Part shown: piece after piece, positions 1 to 8,788 of the stretch
How the letters are laid out: each line of letters starts with the position of its first letter
How positions within the stretch are numbered: position 1 is the stretch's first letter
From: Tatumella terrea
GTDB lineage: Bacteria > Pseudomonadota > Gammaproteobacteria > Enterobacterales > Enterobacteriaceae
Reading direction: 5' to 3'
DNA length: 64,000 nucleotides
NCBI RefSeq assembly: GCF_039523755.1
Contig: NZ_BAAAFX010000002.1
Coordinates: 186,001-250,000, forward strand
Notes under the pieces: model-generated
Told to the model about the DNA's origin: nothing
What the model saw: the letters and a program-made list of their open reading frames with translations, nothing else
Databases searched by the model: none
Program-made: the position numbers and the translations under genes

Positions 1-155
1 GCGGCAAGAAGAAGCCTGCGGCGAAAGAAAGTGTGACAGAAGCTCCGGTGAAGAAAGTTAAAAAAGTCTCGGAGAAAACACGTAAAATCGCCGCCGCGAC
101 CAAAGCGAAGCGGGCAGCAAAAAAAGATAAGTCTGCGACTAAAAAAGCGGACTGA
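1..155 (+). CDS. rnr: RNase R, C-terminal end (partial)
   Basis: Only the last 50 or so codons are in the window; the reading frame uses bases 3-5 as its first complete codon and stops with TGA at 153-155. The visible peptide is a lysine- and alanine-rich tail (KKKPAAKES at the left edge, ending in KKAD). Such a basic low-complexity tail follows the S1 domain in enterobacterial RNase R, the processive 3'-5' exoribonuclease that degrades structured RNA and works with trans-translation. The identification rests on this tail and on rlmB being the next gene on the same strand, which is the E. coli order rnr-rlmB. Confidence 0.8.
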   Translation, partial: GKKKPAAKESVTEAPVKKVKKVSEKTRKIAAATKAKRAAKKDKSATKKAD

Positions 156-164
156 TTTCAACAG

Positions 165-192
165 CACAGGTCCCCGTCGGGGATCTGTGCCT
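165..192 (+). terminator. hairpin between rnr and rlmB
   Basis: CACAGGTCCCC and GGGGATCTGTG form an 11-bp stem (one G-T pair) around a 3-base loop. The tail downstream is only weakly T-rich (GGTATTTA), so this may be an attenuator or a 3'-end-stabilising hairpin rather than a strong terminator. Confidence 0.45.
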
Positions 193-223
193 GGTATTTA
201 ACGTCTAACCATTGAACTGAGTT

Positions 224-958
224 ATGAGCGAAATAATTTTTGGCATTCATGCCGTTGAAGCCTTACTGGAGCGTGATCCTCAGCGTTTTCAGGAAGTTTA
301 TATTCTGAAAGGGCGCGATGATCGTCGCCTGCAACCGCTGGTCTCCGCACTGGAAACTCAGGGGGTTGCTGTTCAGGTGACAACCCGTCAGTGGCTGGAC
401 AGCAAAGCCGAAGGTGCTGTGCATCAGGGCATTGTGGCGCTGGTAAAACCCGGCCGCCAGTACCAGGAAGGCGACCTTCCGGATCTGCTGGAAAAAACCG
501 AACAGCCGTTTTTGTTGATCCTCGACGGTGTGACCGATCCCCATAACCTGGGCGCTTGTCTGCGAAGTGCGGATGCTGCCGGGGTACATGCCGTTATTGT
601 GCCGAAAGATCGTTCTGCCTCGCTGAATGCGACTGCTAAAAAAGTGGCCTGCGGTGCGGCGGAGACGGTTCCGCTTATCCGTGTGACTAACCTGGCGCGT
701 ACGATGCGTCTGTTGCAGGAATACCATATCTGGATTGTCGGCACCGCAGGTGAAGCCGATCATACGTTGTATCAGAGCAAAATGACCGGCCCGATGGCGC
801 TGGTGATGGGGGCTGAGGGTGAAGGAATGCGCCGTCTGACCCGGGAACATTGCGATGAACTGATCAGTATCCCGATGGCAGGTAGTGTGTCTTCACTGAA
901 TGTCTCAGTGGCGACAGGGATTTGCCTGTTTGAAGCCGTGCGTCAGCGTCAGAGCTGA
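224..958 (+). CDS. rlmB: 23S rRNA (guanosine(2251)-2'-O)-methyltransferase
   Basis: The 244-residue protein is a SpoU/TrmH-type (SPOUT) methyltransferase that methylates the 2'-OH of G2251 in the P-loop of 23S rRNA, using SAM. An N-terminal substrate-binding domain (about residues 1-80) precedes the knotted catalytic domain. All three SpoU motifs are visible: NLGACLRSAD near residue 108, MGAEGEGM near 193, and SIPMAGSVSSLNVSVATG near the C-terminus. The length and position directly after rnr match the E. coli gene. The ATG at 224 follows GAACTGAG, a modest ribosome-binding site. Confidence 0.95.
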   Translation: MSEIIFGIHAVEALLERDPQRFQEVYILKGRDDRRLQPLVSALETQGVAVQVTTRQWLDSKAEGAVHQGIVALVKPGRQYQEGDLPDLLEKTEQPFLLILDGVTDPHNLGACLRSADAAGVHAVIVPKDRSASLNATAKKVACGAAETVPLIRVTNLARTMRLLQEYHIWIVGTAGEADHTLYQSKMTGPMALVMGAEGEGMRRLTREHCDELISIPMAGSVSSLNVSVATGICLFEAVRQRQS

Positions 959-985
959 TTTGCCGGGCAGTGCTCCGCAGCCCGC

Positions 986-1327
986 TCAGGGCTGTGGAAC
1001 GCTCACTGCACAGGAGCCGGCATAGGTTCCGTAGAAGATTGCCTCCCCGTACCACTGCCCCGGAATGACCGTTTCACTGACCATTATAATGCGATACCAG
1101 CGGACACCCGTCCGGTTAGCTTTTTCTGCGATAGCCCTCTGTGCATCATCCGGTGACCCCCTGACAACCACATGTACCTCTGCGGTTTTACACAGGTCGT
1201 ATGTCATGTTTTTGCTCAGCTCCTGAGCATAGGGCTGCAGAGGAGGGCGGGGGGCCGGAGCCGGCGTCAGTAACGCGCAGCCGCTGAGCCCGAAAATCAG
1301 GAAGACCGTCAATATCAGCCGATGCAT
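986..1327 (-). CDS. small DUF1471-like lipoprotein (BsmA/YjfO-like)
   Basis: The ATG at 1327 gives 113 residues starting MHRLILTVFLIFGLSGC. This is a type II signal peptide with lipobox LSGC, so the product should be a lipoprotein. The longer frame back to 1465 runs into the upstream ivy gene and is not credible. After a proline-rich linker comes a segment (VHVVVRGSPDDAQRAIAEKA, then WYRII) that resembles the DUF1471/YhcN fold seen in E. coli BsmA, a lipoprotein linked to biofilm stress. It lies 40 bp after ivy on the same strand, so the two are probably cotranscribed. I am confident of the lipoprotein and less so of orthology to BsmA. Confidence 0.7.
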   Translation of the reverse strand: MHRLILTVFLIFGLSGCALLTPAPAPRPPLQPYAQELSKNMTYDLCKTAEVHVVVRGSPDDAQRAIAEKANRTGVRWYRIIMVSETVIPGQWYGEAIFYGTYAGSCAVSVPQP

Positions 1328-1367
1328 CTCATGCCCCGGAAGACCGGACGTGTTGGCAGGACACGGA

Positions 1368-1829
1368 TTATTTGTCCGTGTAGTTAAACGCCTGCGGATG
1401 ATTCGCCAGGCTGCCGCTGAGGGCCGCATATAAAACGGTTTTCCCGTCAATCGACAGGGCATCACTGATATTCAGCCACTGTAACTCTTCACGATGGCGA
1501 GCTTCGTTGTTACGGGCGAACAGGCCACTCATCGTATTATCGGCGGGTGAGTAAATCAGCGCAAAATTCTCGCTGGCACAATCATGGGGTTTGCAGGCAC
1601 TGTATACCTGATAAGTGACCCCCTTAAGCGTCACCTGCTGCATCGGACTTTCAACGCCGCCTTTGATTATCCAGTCCGGCAGGTGCTGATGGGCAATCAG
1701 TTTAGAAAAGGCGCTGCCCCCCTGCTGACTGGCCACCAGACTGCTCAGTGTGAGCGTCTGAGCCAGAGCAGTGAAAGAGATCCCCGTACAGCAAAGGGTA
1801 GTCAGAAGAGCCATTGTGCGAAATTTCAT
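1368..1829 (-). CDS. ivy: inhibitor of vertebrate-type lysozyme, periplasmic
   Basis: The 153-residue protein begins with a Sec signal peptide ending at ALAQ, followed by a mature domain closely matching E. coli Ivy. The diagnostic loop CKPHDC (about residue 80) is intact; in Ivy its histidine plugs the lysozyme active site and the two cysteines form a disulfide. The stretch WLNISDALSIDGKTVLYAAL near the C-terminus is also typical. Ivy protects the cell wall from C-type lysozyme and controls endogenous lytic transglycosylases. It reads away from rpsF and is followed by the small lipoprotein gene. Confidence 0.9.
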   Translation of the reverse strand: MKFRTMALLTTLCCTGISFTALAQTLTLSSLVASQQGGSAFSKLIAHQHLPDWIIKGGVESPMQQVTLKGVTYQVYSACKPHDCASENFALIYSPADNTMSGLFARNNEARHREELQWLNISDALSIDGKTVLYAALSGSLANHPQAFNYTDK

Positions 1830-1981
1830 AATATCCCCGGTCCGTCATCATGTGAGTTTAAGTATATCGTGAATTCCGTGAATTACCGGGCGTAAAGGGA
1901 ATTCTGTTGCCTGTGTAACGGAGGAGCGTATCAGGCCGTGTGGCTGTTTCTCTCTGCCGTGTGATTTAGCGATTTATTTGC

Positions 1982-2010
1982 TTGAGTTTCAGGCACCATA
2001 TAAGTATTAT
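1982..2010 (+). promoter_or_regulatory. predicted sigma-70 promoter of the rpsF operon
   Basis: TTGAGT (1982-1987) and TATTAT (2005-2010) are separated by exactly 17 bp, in an AT-rich stretch upstream of the conserved leader. Transcription would begin near 2017, giving a leader of about 90 nt. Confidence 0.6.
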
Positions 2011-2029
2011 TACGCGTCAATTTTTCAGC

Positions 2030-2108
2030 CGCATTTTAACACGTTCCTTGCTTCCATGGGCCGCGGCTGACCCTGACAGGAGGCTGAATAATCCGTAAGG
2101 AGCAACCG
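2030..2108 (+). promoter_or_regulatory. rpsF mRNA leader, S6:S18 autoregulatory element
   Basis: The leader from about 2038 to the rpsF start is nearly unchanged from what I recall of the E. coli leader, including GGGCCGCGGCTGACCC, AGGAGGCTGAATAATCCG and the AAGGAGC ribosome-binding site. In E. coli and relatives the S6:S18 complex binds a hairpin with an exposed CCG here and represses its own operon. Retention of GC-rich pairing segments outside any coding frame supports the same function. The exact fold was not computed. Confidence 0.7.
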
Positions 2109-2504
2109 ATGCGTCATTACGAAATCGTATTTATGGTCCATCCTGACCAGAGCGAGCAGGTTCCTGGCATGATCGAGCGTTACACTGGTGCTATCACTGG
2201 TGCTGAAGGCACGATCCATCGTCTGGAAGACTGGGGCCGCCGTCAGCTGGCTTACCCGATCAACAAACTGCACAAAGCACATTACGTTCTGCTGAACGTA
2301 GAAGCTCCGCAGAGCGTTATCGATGAGCTGGAAACTAACTTCCGCTTCAACGACGCCGTTATCCGTAGCATGGTTATGCGCGTTAAAAACGCGGTAACTG
2401 AAGCATCTCCGATGGTTAAAGCGAAAGAAGAACGTCGTGATCGTCGTGAAGACTTCGCTAACGAAACCTCTGATGACTCAAGTGCTGAGGATTCTGAAGA
2501 GTAA
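2109..2504 (+). CDS. rpsF: 30S ribosomal protein S6
   Basis: The 131-residue protein starts MRHYEIVFMVHPDQSEQVPG, the canonical S6 N-terminus. The ferredoxin-like fold covers about residues 1-95 and is followed by the acidic tail (EDSEE at the end) that receives glutamate additions by RimK in E. coli. S6 binds the 16S central domain as a dimer with S18. It is first in the rpsF-priB-rpsR-rplI operon and has a strong ribosome-binding site (AAGGAGC). priB follows after 3 bp. Confidence 0.98.
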   Translation: MRHYEIVFMVHPDQSEQVPGMIERYTGAITGAEGTIHRLEDWGRRQLAYPINKLHKAHYVLLNVEAPQSVIDELETNFRFNDAVIRSMVMRVKNAVTEASPMVKAKEERRDRREDFANETSDDSSAEDSEE

Positions 2505-2507
2505 TCC

Positions 2508-3060
<553 letters not shown>

Positions 3061-3099
3061 TCGGCCACTGTCCATTAACGACTTTGAGAGGATAAGGTA

Positions 3100-3549
3100 A
3101 TGCAAGTTATTCTGCTTGATAAAGTAACAAACCTGGGTAACCTGGGTGATCAGGTCAACGTTAAAGCGGGCTACGCTCGTAACTTCCTGGTACCAAAGGG
3201 CAAAGCTGTCCCTGCGACCAAAACTAACATCGAGTTTTTCGAAACTCGTCGTGCTGAGCTGGAAGCTAAACAGGCTGAAACTCAGGCTGCTGCCAATGCC
3301 CGTGCTGAGAAAATCAACGCACTGGGTACTGTAACCATCACTTCTAAAGCCGGTGACGGTGGCAGACTGTTTGGTTCTATCGGCGCACGTGACATTGCTG
3401 ATGCAGTGTCTGCAGCGGGTGTTGAAGTTGCTAAAAGTGAAGTACGTTTATCAGAAGGCGTTCTGCGCTCTACTGGTGAGTACGAAGTTAATTTCCAGGT
3501 TCATAGCGACGTTGTTGCTAAACTGGTTGTTAACGTTGTTGCTGCATAA
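3100..3549 (+). CDS. rplI: 50S ribosomal protein L9
   Basis: The 149-residue protein has the two-domain L9 layout: an N-terminal rRNA-binding domain (MQVILLDKVTNLGNLGDQV, with GYARNFLVPKGKA), a long central helix rich in A, E and K (about residues 45-75), and a C-terminal domain. L9 binds near the base of the L1 stalk and helps maintain reading frame. GAGAGGATAAGG precedes the start codon. It is the last gene of the operon and is followed by a strong intrinsic terminator. Confidence 0.98.
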   Translation: MQVILLDKVTNLGNLGDQVNVKAGYARNFLVPKGKAVPATKTNIEFFETRRAELEAKQAETQAAANARAEKINALGTVTITSKAGDGGRLFGSIGARDIADAVSAAGVEVAKSEVRLSEGVLRSTGEYEVNFQVHSDVVAKLVVNVVAA

Positions 3550-3562
3550 TCGCAGACAACAT

Positions 3563-3596
3563 AAAAACGCCGGCCTTGTGCCGGCGTTTTTGTTTT
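3563..3596 (+). terminator. intrinsic terminator of the rpsF-rplI operon
   Basis: A 7-bp GC-rich stem (CGCCGGC / GCCGGCG) flanked by five further A-T pairs surrounds the loop CTTGT and is followed by TTTTTGTTTT. With A-runs before the stem it could also act on the opposing ytfB transcript. Confidence 0.9.
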
Positions 3597-3623
3597 CAGC
3601 GCGTACGTTTTTGCGGCTGCGGA

Positions 3624-4163
3624 TCAACGGGCCTGAATAAAACTGCCATCCTGTTGACGAACAAAGAGCACCTGACCCTTTTTAGTGGACAGTGTCAGTC
3701 CGGTCACTGTACCGCGATCATTAATTCGTAATCTCACTTCCTGGCCGGTCTGTAAGTTACTGAGCGGTTTATCCTGGTCTTCCACATCTGCCATGGCAAA
3801 GACATCCCCGACCGGTAAATTATTGTCACGGAATAACTGGGCCAGCGTTTGTCCGGCAGCAATATGGTAGCGATGCCATTGCCCCTGTGGGTCATCAGAA
3901 GAAGGCGGCGGAGATGCGTCGTTAGCATCCTGCGAGTTATCCAGTTGTGCCTGCATCACCGTGGACGACGGTGGGATGGCATGTTCCACCGGGAACGGTT
4001 GTCTCTCGCCCGGCAGCAGAACCCCGACGATCAGCATGACCAGTCCGGCAAAAATACCCCAGCGGTGAAACAGCGACAGTGGATCCATCCAGTGCAGCTT
4101 TTCAGGCCAGTGCGCCATCGTGCTGACAAACGTTGTGCTACCGTTAATTCTCTGTTTACGCAT
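3624..4163 (-). CDS. ytfB: YtfB-like OapA-domain membrane protein
   Basis: I chose the ATG at 4163 because GAGGAAA lies 5 bases upstream and because it puts the MDPL motif near residue 26, as in E. coli YtfB. The upstream frame to 4289 would add 42 unmatched residues. The 179-residue product has a short cytoplasmic N-terminus, one membrane segment (WGIFAGLVMLIVGVLLP, about residues 35-51), a proline-, serine- and aspartate-rich linker, and a C-terminal LysM/OapA-like domain. That domain carries WHRYHIAAGQTLAQLFRD and ends with GSFIQAR. YtfB is a glycan-binding cell-division protein. The linker is shorter than the E. coli one. Confidence 0.85.
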   Translation of the reverse strand: MRKQRINGSTTFVSTMAHWPEKLHWMDPLSLFHRWGIFAGLVMLIVGVLLPGERQPFPVEHAIPPSSTVMQAQLDNSQDANDASPPPSSDDPQGQWHRYHIAAGQTLAQLFRDNNLPVGDVFAMADVEDQDKPLSNLQTGQEVRLRINDRGTVTGLTLSTKKGQVLFVRQQDGSFIQAR

Positions 4164-4483
4164 CGCCGTTTCCTCGCCCGGGGATACCTCTTTCCTGACC
4201 AGGCCTTGATATGACTTTAATTTTTCCGTGATACGGTTACGGATTCCGTTGTGTTGCCGACGGGCGAAATGGCCCATAGAGTTTCTCACTTATAACACGG
4301 GTGATACCCGGGGATTGATATACCGTCATAGTGTTTATAGCAGAACGACGGATATCTGCATTTTAAGTGTCATATTCTTCATCTTTCTCAAAAAAAAGTC
4401 ATCAGTGACAGGTTCGGTTTTACCCGGGAAGCATGCGCTGTTATGCTTTCGTTTCACATATAGTAGATAAATCAGGAACAGAA
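4164..4483. other. divergent intergenic region ytfB/fklB
   Basis: This 320-bp stretch separates the divergent ytfB and fklB genes and must hold both promoters. The fklB-proximal half is AT-rich, with TATAGT at about 4459-4464 and TTGATA near 4316, but neither makes a well-spaced promoter pair that I would defend. No conserved small gene was recognised. Confidence 0.5.
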
Positions 4484-5104
4484 ATGACGACTCTTTCTTT
4501 TGATAGCGTTGAAGCGCAGGCGAGTTATGGTATCGGTCTGCAAGTGGGGCAGCAGCTGCTGGAATCAGGTTTACAGGGTTTACAGCCTGAAGCGTTACTG
4601 GCCGGTCTGCGTGATGCGCTGGAAGGAAACTCGCCTGCTGTGCCTGTAGATGTCGTTCATCGCGCCCTGCGCGAAGTGCATGAACGTGCTGAAGCCGTTC
4701 GTCAGGAACGTACACAGCAGATGGCAGCAGAAGGCCTGAAATATCTTGAAGAGAACCGTCAGCGTGAAGGTGTGAACAGCACCGAATCGGGTTTACAGTT
4801 CCGGGTGCTGAAACAAGGTGAAGGTGCTATCCCTTCACGTCAGGACCGCGTACGTGTGCATTATACCGGTAAACTTATCGACGGAACGGTCTTTGATAGT
4901 TCTGTTCAGCGTGGCGAGCCTGCAGAATTCCCGGTCAGCGGTGTGATTGCGGGCTGGATTGAAGCACTGACGTTGATGCCAGTCGGTTCTAAATGGGAAC
5001 TGGTGATCCCTCAGCAGCTGGCCTACGGTGAGCGCGGTGCCGGAGCGTCTATTCCGCCACTGAGCACATTGGTCTTTGAAGTTGAGCTGTTAGAAATCCT
5101 GTAA
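4484..5104 (+). CDS. fklB: FKBP-type peptidyl-prolyl cis-trans isomerase FklB (FKBP22)
   Basis: The ATG at 4484 gives 206 residues, the E. coli FklB length, starting MTTLSFDSVEAQASYGIG; the 17 extra upstream codons are not conserved. The N-terminal helical dimerisation domain (about residues 1-85) is joined to an FKBP domain (about 100-206). That domain contains the signature VRVHYTGKLIDGTVFDSS and the active-site block GWIEALTLMPVGSKWELVIP. It catalyses proline isomerisation during protein folding. An intrinsic terminator follows, so it is probably monocistronic. Confidence 0.95.
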   Translation: MTTLSFDSVEAQASYGIGLQVGQQLLESGLQGLQPEALLAGLRDALEGNSPAVPVDVVHRALREVHERAEAVRQERTQQMAAEGLKYLEENRQREGVNSTESGLQFRVLKQGEGAIPSRQDRVRVHYTGKLIDGTVFDSSVQRGEPAEFPVSGVIAGWIEALTLMPVGSKWELVIPQQLAYGERGAGASIPPLSTLVFEVELLEIL

Positions 5105-5130
5105 GCGATTAGCATTCAGGACAGTAATCA

Positions 5131-5157
5131 AGCCGGTCAGATGACCGGCTTTTTTTA
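5131..5157 (+). terminator. intrinsic terminator of fklB
   Basis: AGCCGGTC / GACCGGCT forms an 8-bp perfect stem with loop AGAT, followed immediately by six more T residues. Confidence 0.9.
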
Positions 5158-5294
5158 TCCCCTGAACCTGAGCGTGCCGGGTCTTCTCCGTCCTATCGCT
5201 GGCTCTGCGTTAAAGAAAAAAATCGGTTACACTGACAGAACACGCTGAAGATAACGCACCTGTCCGCGGGGTGCCGAAAGTAACGAGGTGAATG

Positions 5295-6035
5295 ATGCTG
5301 GAACAAATCTGTCAGCTGGCACGGGATGCCGGACGGGAAATTATGGAGATTTATAATGCGGCTCATCCTGCCGAAGTTTCGCATAAGGCCGACAATTCGC
5401 CGGTGACGGCTGCGGACATTGCCGCACATCATGTGATCCTTCACGGGCTGACCCGGCTCACCCCGGAGATCCCGGTGCTTTCTGAGGAGTCACCGACGGA
5501 CTGGGAAGAGCGCCGTCACTGGCAGCGTTACTGGCTGGTTGACCCGCTGGACGGCACGAAAGAGTTTATTCAGCGTAATGGTGAATTTACCGTAAATATC
5601 GCGCTGATAGAGCAGGGCGTGCCGGTCTCGGGCGTTGTCTACGCACCCGCCAGTGACCTGATGTATCTGGCTGGCGGGGGAAAAGCCTGGAAAGAAGAGA
5701 ACGGGGTCCGTACGCAGATTTGGGTACAGGAAGCCCATCCTCCCCTGGTGGTAGTGAGTCGTTCCCATGGTGATGCGGAATTAGCGGAATACCTGCAACA
5801 ATTAGGTGAGCATCAAACCATTGCCGTTGGGTCATCGCTGAAATTTTGTCTGGTGGCGGAAGGGAAAGCGCAATTGTATCCGCGTTTCGGACCGACCAAT
5901 ATCTGGGATACCGGGGCTGGACATGCCGTTGCTAAAGCGGCCGGTGCCCATGTGACTGACTGGACAGGTAAGACGCTCGATTATACGCCGCGTGAATCTT
6001 TTCTGAATCCGGGGTTTCGTGTGAGTCTGTTCTGA
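5295..6035 (+). CDS. cysQ: 3'(2'),5'-bisphosphate nucleotidase CysQ
   Basis: The second of two tandem ATGs (5295) is preferred because GAGGTG lies 4 bases upstream and E. coli CysQ begins MLDQ (here MLEQ). The protein belongs to the inositol monophosphatase superfamily. Visible signatures are the metal motif DPLDGTKEF (about residue 83) and WDTGAGHAV near residue 204. It hydrolyses 3'-phosphoadenosine 5'-phosphate to AMP, removing an inhibitor made during sulfate assimilation and recycling PAPS. The gene is followed after only 7 bp by a tandem repeat block instead of the ytfJ region found in E. coli. Confidence 0.95.
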   Translation: MLEQICQLARDAGREIMEIYNAAHPAEVSHKADNSPVTAADIAAHHVILHGLTRLTPEIPVLSEESPTDWEERRHWQRYWLVDPLDGTKEFIQRNGEFTVNIALIEQGVPVSGVVYAPASDLMYLAGGGKAWKEENGVRTQIWVQEAHPPLVVVSRSHGDAELAEYLQQLGEHQTIAVGSSLKFCLVAEGKAQLYPRFGPTNIWDTGAGHAVAKAAGAHVTDWTGKTLDYTPRESFLNPGFRVSLF

Positions 6036-6042
6036 AAATAAG

Positions 6043-6945
6043 GCGAACGGAATATTCACCGTGCTGAGAATAAAAAACCATAGCCGAAGTCATCACTCAT
6101 AAACCTGAGAAATAATCCCCCGGTTTTCCCCGATCCCACACCCGGTGACTTACCGCGACATCGCACCGCTGAGTGAGCGAATATGTCCAGGACAAGCCGC
6201 AGGGACGCGGCGAGAGGTCACGCTGAGCAGGAGCGAATCGTGACCGGTCCGTAAAGGACAAATGAGTGAGCGAAGGTACCGCGCCAGCGGCGGGCAGGCT
6301 TGTCGCAAGGCCCGGAGTGCAGAGGGCGCTGCCCTGTGCCCTTTGCCCGGTCGCCCCCGGCGGGGCTAAGGCAGCCTGCCTTAACATAAAGCGAACGGAA
6401 TACTCACTGTGCTAATAATAAAAGCTACAAACAGACTGAATATTCCCTGTCTGAAATAAAAAACAACAACCAGATTCCTTACCCACAAACCTGAGACAAA
6501 AATCTCCCGTTTTTCTCCGGGCGACCAACCCGGTGATTTACCGCGACATCGCACCGCTGAGCGAGGGAATGCGTCCGGGACGAGCCGCAGGGACGCGGCG
6601 AGAGGTCACGCTGAGCAGGAGCGAATCGTGACCGGTCCGTCAAGGACAAATGAGTAAGCGAAGGTACCGCGCAGCGGCGGGCAGGCTTGTCGCAAGGCCC
6701 GGAGTGCAGAGGGCGCGGCCCTGCGCCCTTTGCCCGGTCGCCCCCGGGGGGGGCTAAGGCAGCCTGCCTTAACATAAAGCGAACGGAACCCCCGCGATAT
6801 GATCCTAAAAAAATACAGATGAACGGAACACTCACCGCACTGATAATAAAAAGCTCTTCCGTTTTTTCACCGGTCCCATACCGGCGGGCAGGCTTGTCGC
6901 AAGGCCTGGAGTGCAGAGGGCGCGGCCATGCGCCCTTCATTTAAT
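6043..6945. repeat. tandem long intergenic repeat, 2 full and 1 partial unit
   Basis: Three units start with GCGAACGGAA at 6043, 6391 and 6779, giving spacings of 348 and 388 bp. Units 1 and 2 share a near-identical core of about 250 bp (6143-6400 versus 6532-6788); unit 2 has about 40 bp extra before it. Unit 3 has lost its centre and keeps only both ends. Each full core contains short perfect hairpins: GCCGC/GCGGC, GGTCACG/CGTGACC and AAGGCAG/CTGCCTT. Minus-strand open frames run through the cores, but they have no ribosome-binding site and translate to Pro/Arg/Ser-rich peptides. I treat the block as non-coding and of unknown function. Confidence 0.85.
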
Positions 6946-7193
6946 TGCAATATCCTTCCGCCAGAATATCTCTCCTGTTAAATGTTAAAACTTTGTGTGC
7001 AAACGCACAGTTATGATTTTTGTCCTGCATTACTATCGATATGCAAAATATAAGACTAATCCATAGCGAAAATGTGGTTTATCTGATGGGTAATGCGGCA
7101 CTTTTTCGGTAACCTGTTGTCTTAACCGTGCCAACTGAGTCTGAACGCAGGGGGCATAGTGATACAGGACATAAGTCAGTAAGGATCAAAAGG
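6946..7193 (+). other. AT-rich region upstream of ytfK
   Basis: Unlike the GC-rich repeat block before it, this 248-bp stretch is AT-rich and presumably holds the ytfK promoter. A TATAAG hexamer near 7049 is the best -10 candidate but has no convincing -35. No other conserved gene was recognised. Confidence 0.4.
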
Positions 7194-7400
7194 ATGAAGA
7201 TTTTTCAGCGATATAACCCTTTGCAGATTGCCAAATACGTCAAGATTTTGTTCAAAGGGCGCTTATATATCCGCGGTATCGGTATGTTCGATTTCGATAA
7301 AGGCAGAGTGTTACTGCCTGTCGTGAAGGATAAGCAGCAACTGAATGTGATGTCGGAGATCAATCGGCAGGTGCTGCGTTTACAAGCGGATTATCGTTAG
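7194..7400 (+). CDS. ytfK: YtfK, stringent-response modulator
   Basis: The ATG at 7194 (AAGGAT 7 bases upstream) gives 68 residues, MKIFQRYNPLQIAKYVKILF...LQADYR, the size and sequence of E. coli YtfK (DUF1107). YtfK binds SpoT and tips it towards (p)ppGpp synthesis during phosphate or fatty acid starvation. A longer frame from 7128 is not conserved. It stands alone, convergent with ytfL. Confidence 0.93.
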   Translation: MKIFQRYNPLQIAKYVKILFKGRLYIRGIGMFDFDKGRVLLPVVKDKQQLNVMSEINRQVLRLQADYR

Positions 7401-7406
7401 TGATGG

Positions 7407-7428
7407 CGGGGGCGGATGCCGCCCCCGT
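7407..7428. terminator. GC-rich hairpin between convergent ytfK and ytfL
   Basis: GGGGGCGG and CCGCCCCC can pair around a short loop (ATG). There is no T-run on either strand, so strength is uncertain. Confidence 0.4.
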
Positions 7429-7439
7429 GGTAGCAGAAA

Positions 7440-8762
7440 TTATTCGGCGGCGAGATTTCCGACAGGTAAAACGGCAGGGCGCTCGTCAATACGGGTGACC
7501 AGTAATTGATCGATGCGATAGCTGTCGATATCTACCACTTCAAACTTATAGCCGGAAAACATCACGAAATCAGTACGTTTCGGGATCTTCCTTAGCATAT
7601 ACATCATAAATCCGCCGATCGTTTCGTAGTTACCGGATTGCGGGAACTCATCGATGTTCAGAACCCGCATCACATCATCGATAGGCGTTCCGCCTTCTAC
7701 CAGCCAGGAGTTCGCGTCACGGGCAACAATCTGCTCTTCAAAGCCCTGGCCGACCAGGTCTCCCATCAGGGTGGTCATCACATCATTCAGCGTAATGATC
7801 CCTACCACTAATGCATATTCGTTCATGATCACGGCAAAGTCTTCACCGGCAGACTTAAAGCTTTCCAGCGCTTCTGACAGGGTTAAGGTATCCGGCACAA
7901 TCAGTGCCGAGCGGATCTGAACACCGCTATTCAGCGTCAGACTCTGATTGCCTAATACCCGTAACAGTAGTTCCTTCGAGTCCACATAACCAATAATATG
8001 GTCAATATCGTTGTTACAGACCAGGAACTTGGAGTGCGGATGGCGGGCAATTTTCGATTTAAGCGTGGCTTCATCTTCGTTTAAATCGAACCAGACAATA
8101 TTTTCCCTCGAGGTCATGGATGAAGGTACGGTGCGTGATTCCAGCTCGAACACGTTTTCAATAAGCTCATGTTCCTGTTTACGCAGTACCCCGGCAAGGG
8201 CGCCGGCCTCAACCACCGCATAGATATCATCGGGTGTAATATCGTCTTTGCGGACCATCGGAATTTTAAACAGTCGGAAAATGTTGTTCGCCATTCCGTT
8301 AAAGAACCATACCAGTGGACGGAACACGGTCAGGCAAAACCGCATCGGATGAATAATCCGTAACGCGATAGCTTCCGGGGCAATCATACCGATACGTTTC
8401 GGTGTTAAATCCGCAAATAAAATAAACAGGCTGGTGACTATCGTAAATGAACAGATAAAACTCAGCTGTTCTGCCCATTCGGGAGAAAGGAAACGTAAAA
8501 ATAACCGGTTAAATGCCGGGGAAAACGCCGAATCACCGACGATACCACCGAGGATGGCGACCGCATTCAGTCCGATTTGTACCACGGTAAAGAACATCCC
8601 CGGGGATTCCTGCATTTTCAGAATGTGTTGTGCGCGCACATCACCGTCATCTGCCAGCAATTTCAGTTTAATTTTGCGGGCTGCAGCCAGAGAGATTTCA
8701 GAAAGAGAGAAAAAAGAACTAATAACAATCAACAATAAGATGACAAGTAAGTTATCTAACAT
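7440..8762 (-). CDS. ytfL: YtfL/PaeA, CNNM-type membrane protein (polyamine exporter)
   Basis: The 440-residue protein has the HlyC/CorC layout. An N-terminal DUF21/CNNM membrane domain (about residues 1-190; starting MLDNLLVILLLIVISSFFSLSEISLAAARKIK) is followed by two CBS domains (about 205-330). A CorC/HlyC C-terminal domain follows (VARDANSWLVEGGTPIDDVM and after). In Salmonella and E. coli the orthologue is PaeA, needed for cadaverine and putrescine export in stationary phase. A leader of about 160 nt with strong secondary structure lies between its predicted promoter and the ATG. In E. coli msrA lies between this gene and tamA; it is absent here. Confidence 0.92.
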   Translation of the reverse strand: MLDNLLVILLLIVISSFFSLSEISLAAARKIKLKLLADDGDVRAQHILKMQESPGMFFTVVQIGLNAVAILGGIVGDSAFSPAFNRLFLRFLSPEWAEQLSFICSFTIVTSLFILFADLTPKRIGMIAPEAIALRIIHPMRFCLTVFRPLVWFFNGMANNIFRLFKIPMVRKDDITPDDIYAVVEAGALAGVLRKQEHELIENVFELESRTVPSSMTSRENIVWFDLNEDEATLKSKIARHPHSKFLVCNNDIDHIIGYVDSKELLLRVLGNQSLTLNSGVQIRSALIVPDTLTLSEALESFKSAGEDFAVIMNEYALVVGIITLNDVMTTLMGDLVGQGFEEQIVARDANSWLVEGGTPIDDVMRVLNIDEFPQSGNYETIGGFMMYMLRKIPKRTDFVMFSGYKFEVVDIDSYRIDQLLVTRIDERPAVLPVGNLAAE

Positions 8763-8788
8763 AAGAGATCCAATTTTTATACTCTTGT

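Noticed and set aside
6097..6940. Minus-strand open frames of 96 and 153 codons in the repeat block
   Set aside because: They follow the repeat period, encode low-complexity Pro/Arg/Ser-rich peptides, lack ribosome-binding sites and match no known domain, so they are shadows of a non-coding repeat.
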